The translations under genes and the position numbers were made by a program. Of a DNA stretch of 64,000 nucleotides, positions 17,528 to 26,979 are shown piece after piece; within the stretch, counting starts at the first letter, position 1, and each line of letters opens with the position of its first letter. Under the pieces are notes generated by a model that ran no database searches, was not told where the DNA came from, and saw only the letters and a program-made list of their open reading frames with translations. The stretch comes from Mixta tenebrionis (GTDB lineage: Bacteria > Pseudomonadota > Gammaproteobacteria > Enterobacterales > Enterobacteriaceae), in NCBI RefSeq assembly GCF_006517625.1, contig NZ_VHQI01000003.1, positions 1-64,000 of the forward strand. The letters run 5' to 3'.

Positions 17528-19120
17528 ATGGACGGTAACATGGAACTTTATCATCTCAGGCTGGATAGCGGTGAGACCATCGCAATAAACCACTACGCGC
17601 CAGCGAACTCATTCAACGAGGAAACAATAGTTTTTGTTCATGAAGGCAATAACAAAGACTTTGTTGATGAAATTACGTTGAATTTAATTAATCAGGGCAT
17701 GCAGGTTTACAGCCTAAACCTGTCGCAGCACCAACCTTCATCGCAGGACATTGAAAACAGCACCGCAACGATTATTAACGCCTGTTATGAAGAGCTGGTC
17801 GCCCGGTCGCCCGATAACCTTAACACTATGACCTTTATTTCCTGTGACACGATGGCGCTGCGGCTTGCTGCCTGGGTACACGACTACGCGCCGCAAATTA
17901 AAAGCCTAATCCTGTACTGCCCGACGCCAGTCCTGCCAGAGGCGGAAAAGCTTTACCACACCAGCCCTGGCAAAGAGATTGATGACTACACGCTAAAAAA
18001 ATTTCACACGGATTCCGTCGCTATCTATACGCCGACCCTGCTGGTGGCATCCAGGCAACCGAACGCCGCCGATAGCGCGTTTTATGAGCGACTGGGGAGT
18101 TTAAAAAAGAAGCAGGTGATTATCAATAAAAACGCCTCCGGGGCTAGCCGCCTGTTTACTCAGGAGATTATTAATTTTCTTGGCAGCGCCAGAGCCGAGG
18201 ATCGGGACTATTCATTTTTATTACAGGCGGATAGCACGGGTTATACCTGGCAGGAAAATTACAGGCTGATGCAGCCGGAAAGTCACCTGCTGCGGCGTTG
18301 CTACTGGCAGCTCAATAAAGCGGCGTTGCTTATTGCCGGCCAGTTCTCCGTCGGGATTAAAATCGGTCTGCGTCAGGGGTTCGATTCCGGGGCGATGCTT
18401 GATTATATTTACCAGAATCAGCCGAGCGGCGGTAGCTGGCTGGCGCAGCGCATCGATCGCGCCTACCTGAACAGCGTGCCCTGGCAGGGGGCCAGGGCCA
18501 GGAAAAAATGGGTGCATGAGCATATTACTACGGCGATAGGGCTTCTGACCGACGCGGGCAAAAAAGTTAATTTGCTGGACGTGGCCGCCGGACACGGACG
18601 CTATATTTTTGAACTGAGCGACAGCTTAATGGCGCGTATCGATCACGTTTTAATGCGTGATTACGACAGCCGTAACGTCGAGTTTGTGAATCAGCTGATC
18701 GCAGAAAAATCGTTAGGCCACAAAATAACCTATGAAAAAGGCGATGCCTTTGCGCCTGACGCGTTAGCCACGCTGCCGCGCGATCGAACGCTGGCGGTCG
18801 CCTCAGGATTTTATGAGCTGTTTGATGATAACGCGATGGTGCTTAATTCAATGAAAGGGGTTTATGATGCGCTGGAGCCGGGCGGGATACTGGTGTATAC
18901 AGGCATACCCTGGCATCCCAGACATGAATATATGGCGCGCGTCATGACCCGCAACCGGGATGGGAAACTGTGGGTGCTGAGACGCCGCACCCAGCAGGAG
19001 CTGGATCGCCTGATTCGTCAGGCCGGTTTTATCAAAATAAAACAGCGCATGGATCCCTGGGGCATCTATTCCATTTCTATGGCGCGTAAAGGGGAAGGGG
19101 AAGCAGCCGCGTCGGAATAA
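17528..19120 (+). CDS. Hydrolase-like/SAM methyltransferase fusion (YnbC-type)
   Basis: This 530-residue two-domain protein is paralogous to the ynbC-like gene at 32440-34200. The N-terminal half aligns with an alpha/beta hydrolase, but the nucleophile elbow is SCDTMA where the paralogue has GQSVGA, and the catalytic-His region is missing, so hydrolysis is doubtful. The C-terminal half has the shared GFDSGAMLDYIYQNQPSG block and SAM-binding [11 protein letters not shown] at about residue 349. It is last in the ACP operon, 130 bp after the di-iron gene. Methylation of the pathway product is an inference. Confidence 0.75.
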   Translation: MDGNMELYHLRLDSGETIAINHYAPANSFNEETIVFVHEGNNKDFVDEITLNLINQGMQVYSLNLSQHQPSSQDIENSTATIINACYEELVARSPDNLNTMTFISCDTMALRLAAWVHDYAPQIKSLILYCPTPVLPEAEKLYHTSPGKEIDDYTLKKFHTDSVAIYTPTLLVASRQPNAADSAFYERLGSLKKKQVIINKNASGASRLFTQEIINFLGSARAEDRDYSFLLQADSTGYTWQENYRLMQPESHLLRRCYWQLNKAALLIAGQFSVGIKIGLRQGFDSGAMLDYIYQNQPSGGSWLAQRIDRAYLNSVPWQGARARKKWVHEHITTAIGLLTDAGKKVNLLDVAAGHGRYIFELSDSLMARIDHVLMRDYDSRNVEFVNQLIAEKSLGHKITYEKGDAFAPDALATLPRDRTLAVASGFYELFDDNAMVLNSMKGVYDALEPGGILVYTGIPWHPRHEYMARVMTRNRDGKLWVLRRRTQQELDRLIRQAGFIKIKQRMDPWGIYSISMARKGEGEAAASE

Positions 19121-19164
19121 GGGCGGTTTATCGCCTTGTTCGCTATAGCTCTGGAAAGTAAAAA

Positions 19165-19188
19165 GCCACCTTCAACGCTGAAGGTGGC
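19165..19188 (-). terminator. putA terminator (possibly bidirectional)
   Basis: GCCACCTTCA, a 4-nt loop and TGAAGGTGGC form a 10-bp stem between the convergent fusion gene and putA. On the minus strand it is followed by TTTTAC, fitting termination of putA. Confidence 0.85.
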
Positions 19189-19226
19189 CCGATCATCAAT
19201 AACGTGATGGCTTTCTGCCGGGGACG

Positions 19227-22200
19227 TCAGCCGATAGTCATCAGGCTGGCGTTGCCGCCCGCCGCCGCGGTGTTCACGCTCAGCGCACGCTCCAGCAGCA
19301 GACGCTCCAGCAGCAGATTGGTTTCGCCGCGGGCGAAGCCCTGCACTGAAACAATCGCGCCATCGCGTGCCGCCACCTGCTGACACAGCAGCCGCAACCG
19401 ATCGGCATCGCCGTGATAGATTACCGCGTCGAATGTCTGTTCCGGCGCCAGCGGATCGCGCGCGAAGTCGATACGCGCCCGCACCGCTTCCGGCAGCGAC
19501 TGCGCCAGCTTGCGGTGCAGCTCGTCATCCTGCCACAGCGCGCGACTGCCGACGCTGGTCACCGCCGCCAGCTGAATCAGCGCATCCTCTTCATTATCGG
19601 CCAGACAGAGCACGCGCTCGCGCGGCAGCAGCGTATAGCTGTTGCGCTCGCCGGTAGGGCCAGGCAGCAGGCGCACCGTGCCGCCCTGCGCCAGCTGCTC
19701 ATAGCGCTGGCACAGATCCGCCAGCTGCGGTTTCGCTTTGGCCCAGACGCTTAACGCCCGATGCGCCTCAAGCAGCGCCGGGCGCAGCGTGACGTCCAGC
19801 GCCTGCGCGGCGTCGTGGCGATCCAGCGTCGCCTGCAGCGCGTTTTCCGGACGCCAGCTGAGCAGACGATAAAGGTAGAGCGGGCCGCCCGCTTTCGGGC
19901 CGGTGCCCGACAGCCCTTCGCCGCCGAACGGCTGCACGCCGACTACCGCGCCGACCATATTGCGGTTGACGTAGAGGTTGCCGACTTTGGCGCGCTGCGT
20001 TACCTGATTAATGGTTTCATCGATGCGGGTATGTACGCCGAGCGTCAGGCCGTAACCGGCGGCGTTAATCTGCTCTACCAGCTGCGGCAGCTCGCTGCGC
20101 GTAAAGCGCACCACGTGCAGTACCGGGCCGAAAATCTCTTTATCCAGCTCGTCGATGCTGTTCAGCTCAATCAGCGTCGGCATGATAAAGGTGCCCTGAG
20201 ACCACTCCTTGCGATCCTGGGTGTTCTCCTGCGCGGCCTGGAACACCGTCAGCCCTTTGGCGCGCATCGCCTGAATATGGCGTTCGATATTCTCTTTCGC
20301 TTCGGCGTCGATTACCGGGCCGATATCGGTTGAGAGACGCTCCGGGTTGCCCATGCGGCACTCCATCATCGCGCCGCGCAGCATTTTCAGCGTATGGTCA
20401 GCCACGTCCTCCTGAATGCAGAGCAGACGCAGCGCCGAACAGCGCTGTCCGGCGCTGTCCCAGGCGGAGGAGACGATATCCAGCACCACCTGTTCGGTCA
20501 GCGCCGAAGAATCGACGATCATCGCGTTCAGGCCGCCGGTTTCCGCGATCAGCGGCGTCGGGCGCCCCTGCGGATCGAGACGGCCGGCAATATTGCGCTG
20601 CAGCAGCGTGGCTACCGCGGTGGAGCCGGTAAACATCACGCCGCGCACCCGCTCGTCGCCGGTTAGCTGAGCGCCCACGGTTTCGCCCTGGCCCGGCAGC
20701 AGCTGGATCACGCCGGCCGGTACGCCTGCTTCGCGCAGAATACGCATCCCCTGCGCGGCGATCAGCGGCGTTTGCTCGGCGGGTTTCGCCAGCACGCTGT
20801 TGCCCGCCGCCAGCGCCGCGGCGATCTGGCCGGTAAAAATCGCCAGCGGGAAGTTCCACGGGCTGATACAGACTACCGGCCCCAGCGGACGATGGGTTTC
20901 ATTGTCAAAATCGCGTGCTACCAGCGCGGCGTAGTAATAGAGAAAGTCGACCGCCTCGCGCACTTCGGCGATGGCGTTATTAAAGGTTTTGCCCGCCTCG
21001 CGCACCAGAATGCCGATCAGCGTTTGCATTTCGCCTTCCATCAGCTGCGCGGCGCGCTCCAGAATCGCGGCGCGCTCCTGCGGCGGCGTGGCGAACCAGA
21101 TCGGTCCGGCGTTCACCGCGGCGGTCAGCGCCTGCGCCACTTCCTGCTCGTTCGCCTCGCGTACTTCGCCGACGATATCGGTCGGATCGGCCGGGTTGAT
21201 CACCGGACGCGTTTCGCCGTTACCCGGCTCGCCGTCGATCATCGGTTCGGCGCGCCACGGCTGGGCGGCGCTGCTCAGCAGAGCGCTGGAGAGCGAGGCA
21301 AGGCGATGTTCATTCGCCAGATCCAGTCCGGCGGAGTTAGGGCGCGCATCGCCGTAGAGATCGCGCGGCAGCGGAATCTTCGGGTGGGGCAGGCCGATTG
21401 CGCCTTCGCTGGCGGCGAGACGCTCTACCTGCTGCACCGGATCGGCGACCAGCTCATCCAGCGGCAGCGTGTTATCGGCAATGCGGTTGACGAAGGAGGT
21501 ATTGGCGCCGTTTTCCAGCAGGCGGCGCACCAGATAGGCGAGCAGCGTTTCGTGAGTGCCGACCGGCGCGTAGATGCGGCAGGGGCGGTTCAGCTTGCCG
21601 TCGGCGCTTTTGCCTACCACCTGTTCATACAGCGGCTCGCCCATGCCGTGCAGGCACTGAAACTCATACTGGCCCGGATAGTAGTTATTGCCGGCCATAT
21701 GATAAATCGCCGCCAGACTGTGGGCGTTGTGGGTGGCGAACTGCGGATAGATTAGATTCGGCACCGCCAGCAGCTTGCGCGCGCAGGCGAGATAAGAGAT
21801 ATCGGTGTAAACCTTGCGGGTATAGACCGGATAGCCCTCCAGCCCCTCCATCTGGGCGCGCTTGATTTCGCTGTCCCAGTAGGCGCCTTTTACCAGACGA
21901 ATCATCAGGCGGCGGCGGCTGCGCTGCGCCAGATCGATCAACGCATCGATCACTAACGGGCAGCGTTTCTGATAGGCCTGAATCACGAAGCCGATGCCAT
22001 TCCAGCCTTCCAGCTCCGGCTCAAAGCAGAGCTTTTCCAGCAGATCGAGCGACAGCTCCAGACGGTCCGCCTCCTCGGCATCGATATTAATGCCGATATC
22101 GTAAGAGCGCGCCAGCAGCGTCAGCGATTTCAATACCGGATAGAGCTCATCCATTACGCGCTGGTACTGGGCGCGGCTGTAGCGCGGATGCAGCGCGGAA

Positions 22201-23177
22201 AGTTTGATGGAGATGCCGGGGCCTTCATAGATGCCGCGCCCGTTGGAGGCTTTGCCGATAGCGTGGATCGCCTGCTGGTAGGAAAGCAGGTAGGCTTTAG
22301 CGTCGCTGGCGGTCAGCGCCGCTTCGCCCAGCATATCGTAGGAGTAGCGGAAGCCTTTCTCTTCCAGCTTGCGCGCGTTGGCCAGCGCTTCGGCAATGGT
22401 TTCGCCGGTAACAAACTGTTCGCCCATCAGGCGCATCGCCATATCCACGCCTTTGCGGATCAGCGGTTCGCCGCTCTTGCCGATAATGCGGTTCAGCGAG
22501 CGTGACAGGTTGGCTTCGTTGTGGGTAGAGACCAGGCGTCCGGTAAACAGCAGACTCCAGGTAGCGGCGTTAACGAACAGCGACGGGCTGCGCCCCAGGT
22601 GCGACTGCCAGTTGCCGTTGCTGATTTTATCGCGGATCAACGCGTCGCGCGTCGGCTTATCGGGAATGCGCAGCAGCGCCTCGGCCAGGCACATCAGCGC
22701 CACGCCCTCCTGCGAGGAGAGAGAAAACTCCTGCAACAGGCTTTGCACCATGCCGGCGCGTCCGCCTGCGCCTTTCTGGTGCCGCAGCCGGTCGGCCAGC
22801 TTCCAGGCGAGCTGGTGAGTTTTCTCCGCCAGCGGCGCGGGCAGGCGCGCCTGCTCCAGCAGCATCGGCACCGCTTCGGTTTCCGGACGGCGCCAGGCGG
22901 AAGTAATCGCCGCACGCGCGACCGTTTGCGGTAGAATGTGCTCCGCAAAGTCAAGGAAAGGCTGATGCGGCTCATCCGTCAGCGGTTCATCACCTTCGTT
23001 GGCGGCGTTTTGCAGAGGAAACTCCGCTGGCTCGGCGCCCTGTTCAAGCTGCTGTAAGTAGTTGAAAATGGCCTGCTTAATGAGCCAGTGCGGCGTGCGA
23101 TCGATCTGCCTGGCGGCCAGTTTAATCCTGTCGCGGGTGGACTCGTCCAGTTTGACACCCATAGTGGTTGTTCCCAT
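19227..23177 (-). CDS. putA: Trifunctional proline utilisation protein PutA
   Basis: PutA oxidises proline to glutamate through proline dehydrogenase (FAD) and P5C dehydrogenase (NAD) domains. When proline is absent it represses the put genes. The 1316-residue product (E. coli 1320) starts MGTTTMGVKLDESTRDRI, a ribbon-helix-helix DNA-binding domain. The PRODH barrel spans about 260-560 (RLVKGAYWDSEIKRAQ). The aldehyde dehydrogenase follows, with SPWNFPLAIFTGQ and the catalytic cysteine in SAGQRCSALR. It is divergent from putP with operator motifs between them. Confidence 0.98.
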   Translation of the reverse strand: MGTTTMGVKLDESTRDRIKLAARQIDRTPHWLIKQAIFNYLQQLEQGAEPAEFPLQNAANEGDEPLTDEPHQPFLDFAEHILPQTVARAAITSAWRRPETEAVPMLLEQARLPAPLAEKTHQLAWKLADRLRHQKGAGGRAGMVQSLLQEFSLSSQEGVALMCLAEALLRIPDKPTRDALIRDKISNGNWQSHLGRSPSLFVNAATWSLLFTGRLVSTHNEANLSRSLNRIIGKSGEPLIRKGVDMAMRLMGEQFVTGETIAEALANARKLEEKGFRYSYDMLGEAALTASDAKAYLLSYQQAIHAIGKASNGRGIYEGPGISIKLSALHPRYSRAQYQRVMDELYPVLKSLTLLARSYDIGINIDAEEADRLELSLDLLEKLCFEPELEGWNGIGFVIQAYQKRCPLVIDALIDLAQRSRRRLMIRLVKGAYWDSEIKRAQMEGLEGYPVYTRKVYTDISYLACARKLLAVPNLIYPQFATHNAHSLAAIYHMAGNNYYPGQYEFQCLHGMGEPLYEQVVGKSADGKLNRPCRIYAPVGTHETLLAYLVRRLLENGANTSFVNRIADNTLPLDELVADPVQQVERLAASEGAIGLPHPKIPLPRDLYGDARPNSAGLDLANEHRLASLSSALLSSAAQPWRAEPMIDGEPGNGETRPVINPADPTDIVGEVREANEQEVAQALTAAVNAGPIWFATPPQERAAILERAAQLMEGEMQTLIGILVREAGKTFNNAIAEVREAVDFLYYYAALVARDFDNETHRPLGPVVCISPWNFPLAIFTGQIAAALAAGNSVLAKPAEQTPLIAAQGMRILREAGVPAGVIQLLPGQGETVGAQLTGDERVRGVMFTGSTAVATLLQRNIAGRLDPQGRPTPLIAETGGLNAMIVDSSALTEQVVLDIVSSAWDSAGQRCSALRLLCIQEDVADHTLKMLRGAMMECRMGNPERLSTDIGPVIDAEAKENIERHIQAMRAKGLTVFQAAQENTQDRKEWSQGTFIMPTLIELNSIDELDKEIFGPVLHVVRFTRSELPQLVEQINAAGYGLTLGVHTRIDETINQVTQRAKVGNLYVNRNMVGAVVGVQPFGGEGLSGTGPKAGGPLYLYRLLSWRPENALQATLDRHDAAQALDVTLRPALLEAHRALSVWAKAKPQLADLCQRYEQLAQGGTVRLLPGPTGERNSYTLLPRERVLCLADNEEDALIQLAAVTSVGSRALWQDDELHRKLAQSLPEAVRARIDFARDPLAPEQTFDAVIYHGDADRLRLLCQQVAARDGAIVSVQGFARGETNLLLERLLLERALSVNTAAAGGNASLMTIG

Positions 23178-23611
23178 GCCTTAAACGCTCCTTAACGCCA
23201 AATAAACCTTTGTAGCGCGCAATATCACCTATGTTGCAACTTTGTGCAACCGTGTTAAATGTGAGCTTGTTAACACTCTGTACAAACGCCGATTTGTTAA
23301 ATCCGGCAAAGCGGCATGGAACTTGCTGCAAAAAGCTCGCCAGTTATGCATTCGCCTGAAATTCAGGACCCTTTCGCGGTTGCGCTGCGGGTGTAACCGG
23401 TTGAAATGTGACCTGGTGCAACCTTCTGCACTTAAGGTGAAAATGAATGGTGAATTCAATGTATCTGGCGTGTTAAATGCTTTGTGCATAGCGCACCTTT
23501 CCGACAGGATAGCGCGCCACAGAGACAACGATGAGATAACACCGCTGCGTTCCGGCGGGTAGAAGGGGCAACTACCCCTCTGCTTAATACCGATAATAAA
23601 TGGAGAACCTG
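23178..23611. promoter_or_regulatory. putA-putP control region with PutA operator motifs
   Basis: This 434-bp divergent intergenic region resembles the 419-bp E. coli region. Three copies of the PutA recognition hexamer GTTGCA or its complement occur: 23233-23238, 23245-23250 (inverted, 6 bp apart) and 23417-23422. PutA bound here represses both genes when proline is scarce. Open frames in it are not genes. Confidence 0.75.
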
Positions 23612-25096
23612 ATGGCAGTAAGTACACCTATGTTGGTGACATTCATCATCTATATTCTGGGCATGGTGTTGATCGGCTTTATCGCGTGGCGATCAACCAA
23701 AAACTTCGATGATTATATTCTTGGCGGGCGCAGCCTCGGCAGCGTAGTAACCGCGCTTTCCGCCGGCGCCTCGGATATGAGCGGCTGGTTGCTGATGGGG
23801 CTGCCGGGCGCGATTTTCCTCTCCGGCATTTCCGAAAGCTGGATCGCTATCGGGCTGACGCTGGGCGCCTGGCTGAACTGGAAAATCGTTGCCGGACGTC
23901 TGCGCGTGCAGACCGAGCATCACAATAACGCGCTGACGCTGCCCGATTTTTTCACCAGCCGCTTTGAGGATCGTAGCCGGCTGCTGCGCGTGATCTCCGC
24001 TATTGTGATTCTGGTGTTCTTTACCATCTATTGCGCCTCAGGGATTGTCGCCGGCGCTCGCCTGTTTGAAAGCACCTTCGGCATGAGCTATGAAACCGCG
24101 CTCTGGGCGGGGGCGCTGGCCACCATTCTCTATACTTTCGTCGGCGGCTTCCTGGCCGTTAGCTGGACCGATACCGTACAGGCCAGCCTGATGATCTTCG
24201 CGCTGCTGCTGACGCCGGTTATGGTGATTATCGCCGTCGGCGGCCTGGATGATTCGCTGCGCGTGATCGAAGCGAAAAGCCTGGAAAACCTCGATATGCT
24301 GAAGGGCCTTAACTTTGTCGCGGTGATCTCGCTATTGGGTTGGGGGCTGGGTTATTTTGGTCAGCCGCATATTCTGGCGCGCTTTATGGCGGCGGATTCG
24401 CACCGTTCTATCCGCAGCGCGCGTCGCATCGGCATGGCATGGATGATCCTCTGTCTCGGCGGCGCGGTCGCGGTCGGCTTTTTCGGCATCGCCTGGTTCC
24501 AGAATCATCCTGAACATGCGGCGGGCGTGACGGAAAACGGCGAGCGCATCTTTATCGAGCTGGCGCGTATTCTGTTTAACCCGTGGATTGCCGGGATTTT
24601 GCTGTCGGCGATTCTGGCGGCGGTAATGTCCACGCTGAGCTGCCAGCTGCTGGTCTGCTCCAGCGCGCTGACGGAAGATCTCTATAAAGGTTTTCTGCGT
24701 AAAAACGCCAGCCAGAAAGAGTTGGTATGGGTGGGCCGCGCGATGGTGCTGGTGGTGGCGTTGATCGCTATTCTGCTGGCCTCTAACCCGGAAAACCGCG
24801 TGCTGGGCCTGGTCAGCTACGCCTGGGCCGGTTTCGGCGCCGCCTTTGGCCCGGTAGTGCTGTTTGCCGTCTGCTGGAAGCGCACCACGCGCAACGGCGC
24901 GCTGGCGGGCATGATTATCGGCGCGCTGACGGTAGTGGTCTGGAAACATTACGGCTGGCTTAATCTGTATGAAATTATTCCCGGCTTCCTGTTCGCCAGC
25001 ATCGCTATCGTTGCGTTCAGCCTGCTGGGCCGCGGGCCGTCCGCCGAGGCGCAGGCGCGCTTTGAGGCGGCGGACGCGGAGTTTAACACCCACTAA
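23612..25096 (+). CDS. putP: Sodium/proline symporter
   Basis: This 494-residue sodium:solute symporter brings proline into the cell for PutA. It has about 13 transmembrane helices and near-complete identity to recalled E. coli PutP motifs, such as ASDMSGWLLMGLPGA, WIAIGLTLGAWLNWK and FGQPHILARFMAADSH. The ATG of MAVSTPML is used because GGAGA lies 6-7 nt upstream; another ATG four codons earlier falls in the ribosome site. It shares the regulatory region with putA. Confidence 0.98.
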   Translation: MAVSTPMLVTFIIYILGMVLIGFIAWRSTKNFDDYILGGRSLGSVVTALSAGASDMSGWLLMGLPGAIFLSGISESWIAIGLTLGAWLNWKIVAGRLRVQTEHHNNALTLPDFFTSRFEDRSRLLRVISAIVILVFFTIYCASGIVAGARLFESTFGMSYETALWAGALATILYTFVGGFLAVSWTDTVQASLMIFALLLTPVMVIIAVGGLDDSLRVIEAKSLENLDMLKGLNFVAVISLLGWGLGYFGQPHILARFMAADSHRSIRSARRIGMAWMILCLGGAVAVGFFGIAWFQNHPEHAAGVTENGERIFIELARILFNPWIAGILLSAILAAVMSTLSCQLLVCSSALTEDLYKGFLRKNASQKELVWVGRAMVLVVALIAILLASNPENRVLGLVSYAWAGFGAAFGPVVLFAVCWKRTTRNGALAGMIIGALTVVVWKHYGWLNLYEIIPGFLFASIAIVAFSLLGRGPSAEAQARFEAADAEFNTH

Positions 25097-25105
25097 TCTC
25101 ACTTC

Positions 25106-25127
25106 AGGCCGGTAGCGATACCGGCCT
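25106..25127 (+). terminator. putP terminator hairpin
   Basis: AGGCCGGTA, a 4-nt loop and TACCGGCCT lie 9 bp after putP. The stem is perfect, but the downstream T-run is absent, so termination may be partial. Confidence 0.65.
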
Positions 25128-25233
25128 CAGCCTGTGGCGCCGTGGCCGCTATGCCCGCGCGCCGGCAGGCCGCACCCAACCCGCTGTGGCGCTGGCCGCC
25201 CGGCTTTCGCGGCGTCTTATCCGCCAGGGATTC

Positions 25234-26013
25234 TCAGTCGCGCAGCGCGGCAGGGCGATAGCTGGAGGGCGACTGTCCGGTCACGCGGCGAAACATGGTC
25301 GAAAACGAAGAGCCGCTGTCATAACCCAGCGACAGTGCTACCTCATTCACCGATTTTCCTGCCACCAGTTGGCTAAGCGCGCTCACTACGCAGGCGCGCT
25401 GACGCCAGGTGGAAAACGACATTCCCGTTTGCTGAAGAAAGCGACGGCGAAAAGTGCTGGCGCTCATAAACAGGGCATCGGCCCATGCGGCGGCGCTGTC
25501 GTGAATCGAGGGCGCCGCTAAAAAGCGCTGACAGCGGGCCAGCAGCGCGGCATGCTGCGGCAGCGGAAGTTCAAAATCCCTGGCCGGCATAGCGGCCAGC
25601 TCCTGCAGCAGCAGCGCCACCAACAGCCGATCGCGCCTGCTGTTATAACGCGGCGTCAGCGCTACCGCCTCGATTAGCAGCTGTCGCAGCAGCGGCGATA
25701 CGGTGATAATTTTACAGCGATCGCCCATCTGCAGCCTTCCGGCGCTGGCCGGTTCGATATAGAGGCTGCGCGTGGTTACGCCAATAAAGGTTACGCTGTG
25801 CGCCGTCTGCGGCGGTATCCAGACCGCGTGCTGCGGCGGCACCGTCCAGCTGCCCGATCGGGTATAAACATGCATCAACCCGGTAGCGCCATACAGCAGC
25901 TGCGCCCGCCGGTGACGATGCTCTGGCAAGCGATAGCCGCCGGGATAATCGTTGCCTGTCGCCACCACTTCACGATCGATTCCGTCATAGTCATCAATGT
26001 GAACATTTCGCAT
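25234..26013 (-). CDS. AraC-family transcriptional regulator
   Basis: This 259-residue protein has an N-terminal cupin (LPEHRHRRAQLLYGATGLMHV), which often senses a small ligand. A C-terminal double helix-turn-helix contains FMSASTFRRRFLQQTGMSFSTWRQ and VNEVALSLGYDSGSSFSTMFRRVTGQSPSSYR. The start at MRNVHIDDYDG is chosen because the further upstream frame reads through low-complexity, non-family sequence. It is divergent from the TauE-type transporter 139 bp away and probably controls it. The inducer is unknown. Confidence 0.9.
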   Translation of the reverse strand: MRNVHIDDYDGIDREVVATGNDYPGGYRLPEHRHRRAQLLYGATGLMHVYTRSGSWTVPPQHAVWIPPQTAHSVTFIGVTTRSLYIEPASAGRLQMGDRCKIITVSPLLRQLLIEAVALTPRYNSRRDRLLVALLLQELAAMPARDFELPLPQHAALLARCQRFLAAPSIHDSAAAWADALFMSASTFRRRFLQQTGMSFSTWRQRACVVSALSQLVAGKSVNEVALSLGYDSGSSFSTMFRRVTGQSPSSYRPAALRD

Positions 26014-26152
26014 CGCTATTTGTCCGCGCCGTTTTGACCGATTCGCAAGGGTAAATGAGCGCTGCTGAAATGGGAAGCGCGCCGCCGGGGCGCTAAGCTT
26101 TTCGCCTCTGTGGTTACGGGGTGATTTGCGCCCCTGTTGTAAGGAAAGTAAC

Positions 26153-26941
26153 GTGAACGAGATAGTGCTGATTACGGCTGTCGGCTTCGCAACCGGCATT
26201 ACCACCGTACTGTTTGGTTTCGGCGGCGGCTTTGTGGTGGTGCCGTTTGTTTATCAGATTATCAGCCGGCAGCCTGCGCTTGTCCCGGATGCGATGCATA
26301 TCGCCGTCGCCACCTCAACGGCGGTAATGATATGCAACGCAGGCTGGGCCAGCTTTCAGAACTGGCGCGCGGGGCGCCTGCCCATGAACACGCTGTTTCC
26401 GCTGGTTTGGTTTATCGCCGTCGGCGCCGTTGCCGGTACGCTGCTGGCGAGGTGGCTGGCGGGTGGCGTCGTCAGATGTTTGTTTGTCGCCTATCTGCTG
26501 CTTACCCTGGCGGACTGCCTGATGCGTCAGGGATTTCTTCGCCGTCCCGCCGCCCGCAGACTGTCGGGTTTAACCATCGGCGCTGGCGGTACGGCGATCG
26601 GCATAATTGCGGCGCTGCTGGGCGTGGGCGGCAGCGTGATGACGGTGCCGCTGCTCAGAAGACACGGCTATGCGATGCGCGACTGCGTCAGCGCGGCGAA
26701 TCCGCTTTCGCTGCCGGTAGCGATATGCGGCGCGGCAACCTGGTGCGTCAGCGGCCTGCATTTGGTCTCACACAGCGGCTATCTTGGTTTTATTAACCTG
26801 CAGATTGCGGCGCTGCTCAGCGCGACGGGCTGCCTCGGTATCCTGTTTGCCCGCTACGCCATCCCGCCAGTAGCCGATCGGCTGCATGCGCGCATTTATC
26901 TGCTGCTGCTGCTGACGGTGCTGCTGGCGATGGCGCTGTAG
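26153..26941 (+). CDS. TauE/SafE-family membrane transporter
   Basis: This 262-residue protein with about eight transmembrane helices belongs to the TauE/SafE family of sulfite, sulfoacetate and organosulfur anion exporters or importers. Duplicated half-motifs are visible: GFATGITTVLFGFGGGFVVVP near the start and AIGIIAALLGVGGSVMTVPLL in the middle. Translation likely begins at GTG 26153, preceded by AAGGAAAG. It is divergent from an AraC regulator and convergent with the ABC importer operon. The substrate cannot be read from sequence. Confidence 0.85.
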   Translation: MNEIVLITAVGFATGITTVLFGFGGGFVVVPFVYQIISRQPALVPDAMHIAVATSTAVMICNAGWASFQNWRAGRLPMNTLFPLVWFIAVGAVAGTLLARWLAGGVVRCLFVAYLLLTLADCLMRQGFLRRPAARRLSGLTIGAGGTAIGIIAALLGVGGSVMTVPLLRRHGYAMRDCVSAANPLSLPVAICGAATWCVSGLHLVSHSGYLGFINLQIAALLSATGCLGILFARYAIPPVADRLHARIYLLLLLTVLLAMAL

Positions 26942-26979
26942 TGAAGCTGGCTGCTGTGGCTCGAATCATTTACCGGCGA

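Noticed and set aside
18001-18140. Asp-nucleophile (dehalogenase-like) reinterpretation of SCDTMA in the fusion protein
   Set aside because: The flanking glycines of a nucleophile elbow are missing and no partner histidine is visible, so loss of catalysis is the simpler reading.
20772-21755. 327-residue plus-strand frame inside putA
   Set aside because: putA is intact and conserved on the other strand; this frame shows no family features.
24332-25102. 256-residue minus-strand frame inside putP
   Set aside because: It is antisense to the conserved symporter and is low-complexity Arg/Gln sequence.
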